64,000 nt of DNA from Cupriavidus taiwanensis (GTDB lineage Bacteria; Pseudomonadota; Gammaproteobacteria; Burkholderiales; Burkholderiaceae). Location of the stretch: positions 1,627,301-1,691,300 of the forward strand of contig NZ_LT984804.1 in assembly GCF_900250115.1 (NCBI RefSeq), written 5' to 3'. Positions within the stretch are counted from its first letter, which is position 1, and each line of letters opens with the position of its first letter. The translations under genes were made by a program, and so were the position numbers. The notes beneath the pieces are model-generated. The model was given only the letters and a program-made list of their open reading frames with translations. It was not told where the DNA came from and did no database searches. Shown here one piece after another: positions 33,448 through 42,009 of the stretch.

Positions 33448-34563
33448 TCAGGCCGCGGCTTGCGCCAGGGTCGGATAGTCGGTCAGGCCTTGCGCACCGC
33501 CGCCGAACAGCGTATCGCGCTGGTGCAGCGCCAGCGGCGCGCCGACGCGCAGGCGCTCGGGCAGGTCGGGATTGGCGACGAACGGACGGCCGAACGCGAC
33601 CAGGTCGGCCCAGCCCGCGGCTACGGCCTCGCGCGCACGCGCCGCGGTGTACTTGCCGGCATAGATCAGCACCCCCGCGAATGCCTCGCGCAGCCGTTGC
33701 TTGAATGCCACCGGCATCAGCGGCGCGTCGTCCCAGTCCGCTTCCGCGATATGGAGATAGCCGACGCCGAGCCGGCCCAGCAGTTCCGCCGCGCCAAGGT
33801 AGGTGGTTTCGGGATTGTCGTCGACGCAGCCGTTGAGCGTGGTCAGCGGCGCCAGGCGGATGCCGACGCGCGAGGCATCGCCGCTGCCTTCGATCAGGGC
33901 TTGCGTGACCTCGCCGAGGAAGCGCAGCCGGTTTTCCAGCGAGCCGCCGTATTGGTCCGTGCGCGTGTTGGCGCCCGAGTCGATGAACTGGTTCACCAGG
34001 TAGCCGTTGGCGCCGTGCAGCTCGACGCCGTCGAAGCCCGCGGCGATCGCGTTGCGGGCCGCGGCACGGTACTGGTCGACGATCTCGCCGATTTCGTCCA
34101 CCGTCAGCGCGCGCGGGATCGAGGCCTGGACGAAGCCCGGAGTGCTGCCGTCATCCCCCGCGATGAAGACATTGACGCCCTGCGCCTGGAGCGGCGACGA
34201 AGACACCGGCTGCCGGCCGCCCAGCAGGCTGGTGTGGCTGAGCCGGCCGACGTGCCAGAGCTGGGCGAAGATGCGGCCCCCGGCGGCGTGGACCGCGCCG
34301 GTCACCTTGCGCCATCCGGCGACCTGCGCCGGGGTGTGGATGCCCGGGGTCCAGGCGTAGCCCTTGCCGAGCGGGGCGATATAGGTGCCCTCGCTGACGA
34401 TCAGGCCGGCGCCGGCGCGCTGCGCGTAGTAGGCGGCCATCAGGTCGTTGGCTTCGTCGCCGGGCTGGCTGGCGCGCGAGCGCGTCATCGGCGGCATGAC
34501 GATGCGGTTCGGCAGCGTCAGGCCACCCAGTTGCAGCGGTTGAAACAGCGGATCCTTGCTCAT
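33448..34563 (-). CDS. NADH:flavin oxidoreductase, Old Yellow Enzyme family
   Basis: 371 residues. The ATG at 34563 starts MSKDPLFQPLQLGGLTLPNRIVMPPMTRSRA, the typical OYE N-terminus with the FMN-contact Pro-Met-Thr. FAQLWHVGRLSH, DGVELHGANGYLVNQFID (substrate His-Asn pair) and the C-terminal WADLVAFGRPFVANPDL phosphate-binding part follow in order. The enzyme reduces activated C=C bonds or nitro groups using NAD(P)H and FMN, in the cytoplasm. It lies 90 bp after the aldo/keto reductase gene on the same strand; a LysR gene is divergent from the pair. Confidence 0.92.
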   Translation of the reverse strand: MSKDPLFQPLQLGGLTLPNRIVMPPMTRSRASQPGDEANDLMAAYYAQRAGAGLIVSEGTYIAPLGKGYAWTPGIHTPAQVAGWRKVTGAVHAAGGRIFAQLWHVGRLSHTSLLGGRQPVSSSPLQAQGVNVFIAGDDGSTPGFVQASIPRALTVDEIGEIVDQYRAAARNAIAAGFDGVELHGANGYLVNQFIDSGANTRTDQYGGSLENRLRFLGEVTQALIEGSGDASRVGIRLAPLTTLNGCVDDNPETTYLGAAELLGRLGVGYLHIAEADWDDAPLMPVAFKQRLREAFAGVLIYAGKYTAARAREAVAAGWADLVAFGRPFVANPDLPERLRVGAPLALHQRDTLFGGGAQGLTDYPTLAQAAA

Positions 34564-34653
34564 GGTGCTGATCCTGTCAGGTCGGCGGCCGGCGGGGCCG
34601 CGCACGGGTCATCGGGAATGTCGGGGGGCGCGAATGTCGGCGCGTCGGGCGGC

Positions 34654-35460
34654 TCAGTCCCATTGCGGCGCCAGGCCGTCCGGGCTGACCTCGCGGCCAT
34701 TGCGCTCCAGCGCGGCGATCCGCGCCATGTCGTCGTCGCTCAGGCGCAGCGTTTGCGCGAGCAGGTTGCCGGCCAGGTTCTCGCGCCGGGTCGACGACGG
34801 AATGACGGAGTACCCCAGTTGCAGCGCCCACGCCAGCACGACCTGGGCCGGCGTAGCCTGGTGCCGCTGCGCGATCGCGCCGATCACCGGATCCCCGAGC
34901 ACCTTGCCGTAAGCCAGCGTCATGTACGACGTCACGTGGATGCCCTCCCGCTGCAGGAACGCCACCAGCTCGCGGTTCTGCAGATACGGGCTCAGCTCGA
35001 TCTGGTTGGTCGCGATCGCCTCCTGCCCGATCGCGGCAATGGCCTGGCGGGTCAGCGCGATATTGAAGTTGGAGATGCCGAGCTGCCGCGTCAGGCCCTT
35101 TTCCTGCGCCTGCGCCAGCGCGGTCATGAAGGTCTCCAGCGGCACGCCATGGCCGGGTGCCGGCCAGTGGATCAGGGTCAGGTCGACGTAATCGGTGCGC
35201 AGCCTGGCCAGGCTCTGTTCGAGGCTCGGCACGAGCTTGTCCGGGGCGTAGTTGTCGACCCAGATCTTGGTGGTCAGGAACAGGTCTTCGCGGCGCACGC
35301 CCGCAGCGGCGACGGCCTCGCCGATCTCGGCTTCGTTGCCGTAGATCTGCGCGGTGTCGATGGCGCGGTAGCCCAGTTCCAGGCCGTTGCGGACCGAGTC
35401 GATGACAACCTGGCCTTGCAGGCGGAAGGTGCCGAGGCCGAAGGCGGGAATCTTGCTCAT
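34654..35460 (-). CDS. Aldo/keto reductase (DkgB-like)
   Basis: 268 residues with CCCAGGAGC before the ATG at 35460. The TIM-barrel landmarks are [15 protein letters not shown] (catalytic Asp and Tyr), LFLTTKIW (Lys), and LIHWPAPG (His). The NADPH-binding end reads [15 protein letters not shown]. Length and sequence fit 2,5-diketo-D-gluconic acid reductase B-type enzymes, which also detoxify methylglyoxal and other aldehydes. First gene of the operon with the OYE-family enzyme. Confidence 0.9.
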   Translation of the reverse strand: MSKIPAFGLGTFRLQGQVVIDSVRNGLELGYRAIDTAQIYGNEAEIGEAVAAAGVRREDLFLTTKIWVDNYAPDKLVPSLEQSLARLRTDYVDLTLIHWPAPGHGVPLETFMTALAQAQEKGLTRQLGISNFNIALTRQAIAAIGQEAIATNQIELSPYLQNRELVAFLQREGIHVTSYMTLAYGKVLGDPVIGAIAQRHQATPAQVVLAWALQLGYSVIPSSTRRENLAGNLLAQTLRLSDDDMARIAALERNGREVSPDGLAPQWD

Positions 35461-35557
35461 GGGTTTTGCTCCTGGGAGAAGACAGGGAAGGCTGGTTCGA
35501 TGCGGCATTCTGCACGCGGATACTGATGAGATAAACGCCTTTACTGGACAAAAATAT

Positions 35558-35572
35558 TTGATTTGAAATCAA
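35558..35572. promoter_or_regulatory. LysR-type operator dyad between the reductase operon and its regulator
   Basis: TTGATTT-G-AAATCAA is a perfect 7-bp-arm dyad in the 171-bp divergent region, AT-rich against its surroundings. Position and form fit a LysR binding site. Confidence 0.6.
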
Positions 35573-35631
35573 GGATTGCCAGGCCCGGCCGCATCGTCTA
35601 TAACCCAGGCTGTGTTGATTCCGGCGCAACC

Positions 35632-36555
35632 ATGAAAATCACGCTCGACGAACTGCTGGCCTTCGCCACCGTGGTCGACAGCGGCTCGATCACCGCCGCC
35701 GCGCAACAGCTCGACCTCACCGTCTCGGCGACCAGCCGCACCCTCGCCCGGCTCGAGGAGAAGCTCAAGACCACGCTGCTGCGCCGGACCACCCGCCGCC
35801 TCGAGCTGACCGAGGAAGGCCAGGCCTTCCTGCACGACGCGCGCGCCATCATCGACTCGGTCGAGAGCGCCGAGGAACAGATGCTGGCGCGGCGCGAGAA
35901 GCCGTCCGGGCGCCTGCGCGTCGACGCCGCGTCGCCGTTCATGCTGCATGTGATCGTGCCGCTGGTGCGCGGCTACCGCGAGCGCTATCCGCAGGTCGAG
36001 CTGGAACTGAACAGCAACGAGGGCATCATCGACCTGCTCGAGCGCCGCACCGACGTGGCCATCCGCATCGGCCGCCTGAAGGATTCGACGCTGCACAGCC
36101 GGCTGGTCGGCAACAGCCGGGTGCGCATGCTGGCCAGCCCGGCCTACCTCGACGCGCACGGCCAGCCGCGCAAGGCACAGGATCTCGGCAGGCACGCGCT
36201 GCTGGGCTTCAACCAGCCCGAATCGCTGAACGTGTGGCCGATCCTGGGTGCGGACGGCGAGCCCTGCCGGGTCGAGCCGTCGCTGTGGTCGTCGAGCGGC
36301 GAAACGCTCAGGCAGCTTGCGCTGGAGGGCGCGGGGATCGTGTGCCTGTCGGACTTCATGACCGCGCACGACCGCGAGGCCGGCCGGCTGGTGCAGGTGC
36401 TGGCCCGGCAGACCCAGGACGTGCGCCAGCCGATCCATGCGGTCTATTACCGCAATACCGCGATCTCCGCGCGCATCGCGTCGTTCGTCGACTATCTGGT
36501 CGAGGCAATCGGCGGCAAGGGTGGCTCGCGCCAGCCGGCGTGGGCGCAGCCGTGA
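35632..36555 (+). CDS. LysR-family transcriptional regulator of the reductase operon
   Basis: 307 residues. ATG 35632 starts MKITLDELLAFATVVDSGSITAAAQQLDLTVSATSRTLARLE, the LysR DNA-binding region. The effector domain (PSGRLRVDAASPFMLHVIVPLVRGYRERYPQVELEL) is of the CrgA/DmlR group. It is divergent from the aldo/keto reductase gene, 171 bp apart, with a dyad between them. It probably activates or represses that operon in response to an electrophile or aldehyde; that is inference from the enzymes. Confidence 0.9.
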   Translation: MKITLDELLAFATVVDSGSITAAAQQLDLTVSATSRTLARLEEKLKTTLLRRTTRRLELTEEGQAFLHDARAIIDSVESAEEQMLARREKPSGRLRVDAASPFMLHVIVPLVRGYRERYPQVELELNSNEGIIDLLERRTDVAIRIGRLKDSTLHSRLVGNSRVRMLASPAYLDAHGQPRKAQDLGRHALLGFNQPESLNVWPILGADGEPCRVEPSLWSSSGETLRQLALEGAGIVCLSDFMTAHDREAGRLVQVLARQTQDVRQPIHAVYYRNTAISARIASFVDYLVEAIGGKGGSRQPAWAQP

Positions 36556-36581
36556 CCATGGTTCCGGGCACCACGAACCTG

Positions 36582-36602
36582 GGCTCCGGCCCGCCCGGAG
36601 CC
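36582..36602 (+). terminator. Possible hairpin after the LysR gene
   Basis: GGCTCCGG-CCCGC-CCGGAGCC forms a perfect 8-bp stem 26 bp after the stop. No T-tract follows, so termination is only possible. Confidence 0.35.
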
Positions 36603-36719
36603 GGCTCGGCGCTGACCGGCACCGCCTCCGCCACATGCCGGCCGCCTTGCCACCTCGGTTTATCCCGCCTCTAATAGATCCAGGTACCGTCAAGCTGGCA
36701 ACGACGGCCGGGAGGCGAA

Positions 36720-39700
36720 ATGCGCTGCAGCCAATGCGGCTTCGGCAATATTGCGGGCGCCAACTTCTGTGAGGCGTGCGGGGCGCGGCTGGCCCGCGTG
36801 TGCCCGCAATGCGGCGCCGAGGCCACCGCGGCGGCGCGGTTCTGCCGGGTCTGCGGCGTCGGCCTGCCCGACCCGCCCGCCACCGCTGCGCCCGCGCCCG
36901 CCGCGGCGCGCCCGGACAGTCCGGCGCCGGTCCACTACACCCCGCCGCACCTTGCCGGGCGCATCCTGGCCGAGCAGGCGGCGATGGAGGCCCGCGGCGA
37001 GACTGCCGGCGAGCGCAAGACCATCACCGCGCTGTTTGCCGACATGGCCGGCTCGACCGCGCTGACCCAGGACCTGGACCCGGAGGATGCGCGCCGGCTG
37101 ATCGATCCCGTGGTGACGCTGATGATGGAAGCGGTGCACCACTACGAGGGCTACGTCGCCAAGTTCCTCGGCGACGGCATCCTGGCGCTGTTCGGCGCGC
37201 CCATCGCCCACGAGGACCACGCCCTGCGCGCGCTCTACGCCGCGCTGCGCATGCAGGATGCGATGCACCGGCACAGCGACCGTGTGCGCCTGGAGCAAGG
37301 CATTCCGCTGCAGGTCCGCATCGGCATCCATACCGGCGAGGTGGTGGTGCGTTCGATCCGCAAGGACGACCTGCACACCGACTACGATCCGGTCGGGCAC
37401 ACCATCCATATCGCCTCGCGCATGGAAGGCATCGCCACGCCGGCGTCGATCCTGGTGAGCGAGTCGACCCACAAGCTGACCGAAGGCTATTTCGAGTTCA
37501 CGGCACTGGGCACCACCAGTGTCAAGGGCGTGCGCGAACCGCTGGCGGTGTACGAGGTAATCGGGCCGGGAGCATTGCGCACGCGGCTGCAGGTGGCGGC
37601 GCACCGCGGCCTGGCGCGCTTTGTCGGGCGCCAGGACGAGCTCGCGCACCTGAACGCGGCGCTGGAGCAGGCCAAGGCCGGCCACGGGCGCATCGTCGCG
37701 GTGGTGGGCGAGGCCGGCGTCGGCAAGTCGCGGCTGTTCCATGAATTCAAGGTCAGGTCGCAGCAAGGCTGCCTGGCGCTCGAGACGTTCTCGGTCTCGC
37801 ACGGCAAGGCCTTTGCCTACCTGCCGCTGATCGAGATGCTGAAGAACTATTTCCAGATCACGGCGCACGATGGCGACCGCAGCTGTCGCGAAAAGCTGAC
37901 CGGAAGGCTGCTGACGCTGGACCGCTCGCTGGAAGAACACCTGCCCTACCTGCTCTACCTGCTCGGCGTGGTCGAGCCCGACTCGCCGCTGCCGACCATG
38001 GACCCGGCGCTGCGGCGCCAGCGCACCTTCGACGCGATTGCTCGGCTGCTGGTCCGCGAAAGCCAGAACCAGCCGCTGGAAGTCATTTTCGAGGACCTGC
38101 AGTGGCTGGACGGCGAGACCGAGGCCTTTCTCAACATGCTGGTCGACCACGTGCCGGGCGCGCGCATCGTGCTGCTGGTGAATTACCGGCCCGAGTACAG
38201 CCATCGCTGGGACGCCGGTGCGCATTACTCGCAGCTGCGGCTGCAACCGCTGGGACAGGCCGAGGCGCAGGAACTGCTGACCGCCCTGCTCGGCGACGAC
38301 CCCAGCCTGGTGCCGCTGAAGCGGCTGATCCTCGACAAGACCGAAGGCAATCCCTTCTTCATGGAAGAAGTGGTCCAGACCCTGGCCGAGGAAGGCGCGC
38401 TGCTGGGCCAGCCGGGCAGCTACCGCATCGAGAAGGCGCCGGCGCTGCTGCACATCCCGACCACCGTGCAGGGCGTGCTGGCCGCGCGTATCGACCGGCT
38501 GCCGCTGGCGCAGAAGGAGCTGCTGCAGACTCTCGCCGTGATCGGCAAGGAGTTTCCGCTGGGGCTGGTGCTGCGCGTCACCGGCCTGCCGCAAGCGCGG
38601 CTGTATCCGCTGCTGCGGGACCTGCAGAGCGCCGACTTTATCTACGAACGCCCCGCCTTCCCCGAGGTGGAGTACGCCTTCAAGCACGCGCTGACCCAGG
38701 AAGTGGCCGGCAGTTCGCTGCTGACCGAGCGCCGCAGCGCGCTGCACGAAAGCTCCGCGCAGGCGATCGAGGCGATGTTCCACGGCCGGCTCAAGGACTA
38801 CTGCAGCGAGCTGGCCCACCACTACAGCCACAGCGGCAATGTGCCGAAGGCGGTCGAGTACCTGCACTGCGCCGGCCAGCAGGCGCTGCAGCGCTCGGCG
38901 CAGGAGGAAGCGATCCGGCACCTGAGCGAGGCCATTGCCCTGCTCAAGCGCCAGCCCGACAGCAGCGAGCGCGCGCGCCAGGAGCTGACGCTGCTGCTGA
39001 CGCTGGGGCCCGCGCTGATCGCGGCGCGCGGCCAGGCCTCGGCCGAGGTGGAGGCCAATTACCGGCGCGCGATGTCGCTGTGCGAGCAGGGCCGGCAGAC
39101 GCCCTATGTGTTCTCGGCACAGCTTGGCATGTGGGCGTTCTACCAGCTGCGCGCGCAATACCAGGTGTCGCTGCCGCTGGCGCGGCGCCTGCTGGCGCTG
39201 GCCACCGAGTCGCAGAAGCCCAAGCAGCTGGCCGAAGGCCATCGCGCGCTGGGCGCCACGCTGTTCCGCCTGGGACTGCTGGAAGAGGCGCACGCGCATA
39301 TGGAGGCCGTGCTGGCCGTGCCGCACCCCGAGCCCTCCGCCTACGACTTCCTGACCGGCTACGGCCGCGACCCGATGGTCCACGCCACCAGCACGCTGGC
39401 CTGGATCCTGTGGTACCAGGGCTTTGCCGACCAGGCCCTGGCGCGCAGCCGCGAGGCGCTGGCGCTGGCCCGCGCGCGCCCGGATGCCTACAACCTCGCG
39501 CTGTGCCTGGTGTTCGCGGCGGAACAGTACCGCTGGCGCCACGACCCCGCGCAGGCCAGGGAGTATGCGGAAGCCGCCATTGCCATTTCGTGCGAACAGG
39601 GATTCCCGATCTACCTGGCCTGGGGCACCGTGCTGCAGGGCTGGGCGCTGTCCGCGCAGGGCAGCCACGAAGAAGGCATGGCGCGGATGCGGCGCGGCCT

Positions 39701-40190
39701 GGCCGCCTATGAGGCCACCGGCGGCGAACTCGGCATGCCGAACCTGCTGGCCATGCTGGCCGAGGCCTGCGGCCAGGCGGGCCAGCCCGCCGCCGGGCTG
39801 GACGTGCTGACGCGCGCCCAGGCCATGATCGAAGACACCGGCGAACGGCTCGATGAAGCCGCCGTCTATCGGCTGCGCGGCGACCTGCTGCTGCAGCTGG
39901 CCGCGCCCGCTGCCAGCGCCGCCGCCAGCCATGAAGCCGAGGCCTGCTTCCAGCGCGCGCTCGCGGTCGCGCACGACCAGGGCGCCAGGCCGCTGGAACT
40001 GCAGGCCGCGCTCAGCCTGGCCCGGCTATGGCAGCGCCAGGGCAAGGGCGACGCCGCGCGCGAAGCGCTGGCGCGCGTCCACGGCAGCTTCAGCGAGGGC
40101 ACCGACGGCGCCGACTGGCAGGCGGCGCGCGCCCTGCTGGCCGAGCTTGCCAACGACGCGACCCTCAAGCCGGGGCCGGCGCGCGCATGA
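36720..40190 (+). CDS. Zinc-ribbon / class III cyclase / AAA ATPase / TPR multidomain protein
   Basis: 1156 residues, cytoplasmic. Two zinc ribbons fill residues 1-46 (CSQCGFGNIAGANFCEAC and CPQCGAEATAAARFCRVC). A class III nucleotidyl cyclase domain spans about 98-270: the metal Asp residues are in LFADMAGST and FLGDGILALFG, but the usual Asn of the NxxxR motif reads His (IHIASRM). An AAA/STAND-type ATPase follows, with Walker A GEAGVGKS at about 330 and Walker B-like LEVIFEDLQWLD near 455. From about 700 to 1130 there are TPR-like repeats. The fusion suggests a signal-integrating regulator. Whether it still makes cAMP is uncertain. The stop overlaps the next start. Confidence 0.88.
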   Translation: MRCSQCGFGNIAGANFCEACGARLARVCPQCGAEATAAARFCRVCGVGLPDPPATAAPAPAAARPDSPAPVHYTPPHLAGRILAEQAAMEARGETAGERKTITALFADMAGSTALTQDLDPEDARRLIDPVVTLMMEAVHHYEGYVAKFLGDGILALFGAPIAHEDHALRALYAALRMQDAMHRHSDRVRLEQGIPLQVRIGIHTGEVVVRSIRKDDLHTDYDPVGHTIHIASRMEGIATPASILVSESTHKLTEGYFEFTALGTTSVKGVREPLAVYEVIGPGALRTRLQVAAHRGLARFVGRQDELAHLNAALEQAKAGHGRIVAVVGEAGVGKSRLFHEFKVRSQQGCLALETFSVSHGKAFAYLPLIEMLKNYFQITAHDGDRSCREKLTGRLLTLDRSLEEHLPYLLYLLGVVEPDSPLPTMDPALRRQRTFDAIARLLVRESQNQPLEVIFEDLQWLDGETEAFLNMLVDHVPGARIVLLVNYRPEYSHRWDAGAHYSQLRLQPLGQAEAQELLTALLGDDPSLVPLKRLILDKTEGNPFFMEEVVQTLAEEGALLGQPGSYRIEKAPALLHIPTTVQGVLAARIDRLPLAQKELLQTLAVIGKEFPLGLVLRVTGLPQARLYPLLRDLQSADFIYERPAFPEVEYAFKHALTQEVAGSSLLTERRSALHESSAQAIEAMFHGRLKDYCSELAHHYSHSGNVPKAVEYLHCAGQQALQRSAQEEAIRHLSEAIALLKRQPDSSERARQELTLLLTLGPALIAARGQASAEVEANYRRAMSLCEQGRQTPYVFSAQLGMWAFYQLRAQYQVSLPLARRLLALATESQKPKQLAEGHRALGATLFRLGLLEEAHAHMEAVLAVPHPEPSAYDFLTGYGRDPMVHATSTLAWILWYQGFADQALARSREALALARARPDAYNLALCLVFAAEQYRWRHDPAQAREYAEAAIAISCEQGFPIYLAWGTVLQGWALSAQGSHEEGMARMRRGLAAYEATGGELGMPNLLAMLAEACGQAGQPAAGLDVLTRAQAMIEDTGERLDEAAVYRLRGDLLLQLAAPAASAAASHEAEACFQRALAVAHDQGARPLELQAALSLARLWQRQGKGDAAREALARVHGSFSEGTDGADWQAARALLAELANDATLKPGPARA

Positions 40191-40828
40191 CCACCGCCCC
40201 GGCCAATCCGCTGCAAGAGCGCTTTGTCGCGCTCTGGACCCTGGCGGGCGGCACCCGCGCGACGGACGCGTATGCCGACCTGGCGCGCTGCTACGGCGAG
40301 CCGACCCGGCATTACCACACCCTGGACCATGTGCGCCGCTGCCTGCGGGACCTCGACTGGGCGCGCAGCGCGATACCGGATCCCGCCGACGTGGAGCTGG
40401 CGCTGTGGTGCCATGACGTCATCTATGTGCCGGGTGCCGCCGACAACGAAGCGCGTAGTGCGGCGTGGCTGCAGCACTGGTCGGCCGGCACGGTCGGCAC
40501 TGCCGCGCGCGTCGCCACCCTGATCCTGGAGACCACGCACGCCGACGTGCCCGCCAGCCTGGCCGGGCGCTTCACCGCCGACATCGACCTGGCCGCACTG
40601 GGATACAGCCGTGCACGCTTCCAGGACAACGGCGCGCGCCTGCGCGCCGAGCGCACCGACCTTGACGATGCCGCCTACGACGCCGCCGAGCGCGCCTTCC
40701 TGCAGCGCCTGCTGGCCAGCCCCCGCATCTATGCCACCGACCTGTTCCGGTCGCGCTACGAGGCACAGGCGCGGGCCAATCTCGCCTGGCGGCTGGCCCA
40801 GCCGGCGCCTACAGGAATTCGCCGGTGA
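40187..40828 (+). CDS. HD-domain predicted metal-dependent hydrolase (COG4339-like)
   Basis: 213 residues. The ATG overlaps the cyclase stop as ATGA, so translation is coupled. The fold markers are YGEPTRHYHTLDHVRRCL (first His ligands), LALWCHDVIYVPG (HD pair) and LILETTHADV (third His). The group is described as predicted metal-dependent HD phosphohydrolases of unknown substrate. The coupling to a cyclase-type protein suggests a nucleotide or nucleotide-derived substrate, which is inference. Its last 20 bp overlap the end of the convergent lipase gene. Confidence 0.85.
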   Translation: MTTAPANPLQERFVALWTLAGGTRATDAYADLARCYGEPTRHYHTLDHVRRCLRDLDWARSAIPDPADVELALWCHDVIYVPGAADNEARSAAWLQHWSAGTVGTAARVATLILETTHADVPASLAGRFTADIDLAALGYSRARFQDNGARLRAERTDLDDAAYDAAERAFLQRLLASPRIYATDLFRSRYEAQARANLAWRLAQPAPTGIRR

Positions 40829-41840
40829 TATCGATGCTGGAGCGCTGGCCCACGCAGTCATAGTTGCGCTCGAGCCAGAGCGTGGCGGCCTGCCGGCCCT
40901 GGTCGCGCAGCGCGCACAGGAAAGTCCAGTCGGCGTTGTACTTGGTCGAGACCCCCAGCGCTGCCATGGTCTCGTCCGAACGGATCGAATGGATCCACAT
41001 CTCCTTCATCTCGTTGCGGTCGATCTTGCCCTGCTGGATCAGCGTGGTGACGAAGCCGATCGCGCGCATCTCGCGCATCAGTGAGGAGTTGAAGCTGACC
41101 TCGTTGACCCGGTTGAGGATCTCCGCCGCCGTGGTCGGCACGCCGCGGCGCACGATCGGGTTGATGTGGACGATCACCACATCATGCGTCTCGCAGTGGT
41201 AGATCAGCGGAAAGATCGCCGGGTTGCCGACATAGCCGCCGTCCCAGTAATGCTGCCCGTCGATGCTGACCGCCTGGAACAGCGTGGGCACGCAGGCCGA
41301 GGCCAGCACCGCGTCGACGCTCAGCTCTTCCTGCGCGAAGATGCGGATGCGGCTGGTCTCGATATTGGTCGCGCACAGGTACAGCCGGATCGGGCAATAC
41401 GCGCGCAGCGCCGCGAAATCCACCTGGCCGAGCAGCACGTCGCGCAGCGGGTTGGCATTGCCCGGGTTGAACTGGTACGGCGACAGCAGCCGTAGCGTGA
41501 TGTCGGCCATGGCATACAAGGGAGAATGGTTCAGCCCCAGCGTATGGCTGCCCTTGAACCACGGCAGCCAGCGCAGCGGATTGAAGCGCTGCGCCGAGTT
41601 CGCGATGGCCTGCCAGAAGTCATGCAGCGCCTGGCGCGCGCCTTCGCTGCCGCCCTGCATCAGGCCATAGGCCAGCACCGTCCCGTTCATGGCGCCGGCG
41701 CTGGTGGCGCTGACGCCCTCGATCAGCAGCCGGCCATCTTCCAGCAGGCGGTCCAGCACGCCCCAGGTAAATGCGCCGTGCATGCCGCCGCCTTGCAAGG
41801 CCAGCGCCACGGGCTTGGCTTGGACAGGCTCGGGCGGCAT
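40809..41840 (-). CDS. Patatin-like phospholipase
   Basis: 343 residues. GAAGGGAAG lies before the ATG at 41840. LALQGGGMHGAFTWGVLD is the oxyanion-hole glycine loop, GVSATSAGAMNG the GxSxG nucleophile, and YWDGGYVGNPAIF the catalytic Asp of the Ser-Asp dyad. No signal peptide, so cytoplasmic. Family members cleave acyl esters of phospholipids; in Cupriavidus some are linked to polyhydroxyalkanoate granules, but no such genes are near. It converges on the HD gene with a 20-bp overlap of coding ends. Confidence 0.88.
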   Translation of the reverse strand: MPPEPVQAKPVALALQGGGMHGAFTWGVLDRLLEDGRLLIEGVSATSAGAMNGTVLAYGLMQGGSEGARQALHDFWQAIANSAQRFNPLRWLPWFKGSHTLGLNHSPLYAMADITLRLLSPYQFNPGNANPLRDVLLGQVDFAALRAYCPIRLYLCATNIETSRIRIFAQEELSVDAVLASACVPTLFQAVSIDGQHYWDGGYVGNPAIFPLIYHCETHDVVIVHINPIVRRGVPTTAAEILNRVNEVSFNSSLMREMRAIGFVTTLIQQGKIDRNEMKEMWIHSIRSDETMAALGVSTKYNADWTFLCALRDQGRQAATLWLERNYDCVGQRSSIDITGEFL

Positions 41841-42009
41841 AGGTGTCTTCCCTTCGGCGGCGGCAAGGCGCCATGCTCCAGTGTAGGAAGAACCGGGCCG
41901 GCAGCGTAAGGCGGCGTGCGTGGCATGACCCACACTGCCGCGGCGGCTGCGTCATGGCGGCTTCCGCGTTCGTGGCAGCGGCATCACTTGCGCACGCGTC
42001 CGGTGCCCG

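Noticed and set aside
36690..39974. Minus-strand open frame of over 1000 codons opposite the cyclase/TPR gene
   Set aside because: It is a GC-codon-bias shadow: low-complexity Arg/Gln/His/Gly sequence, no domain, and the plus strand has a complete family architecture.
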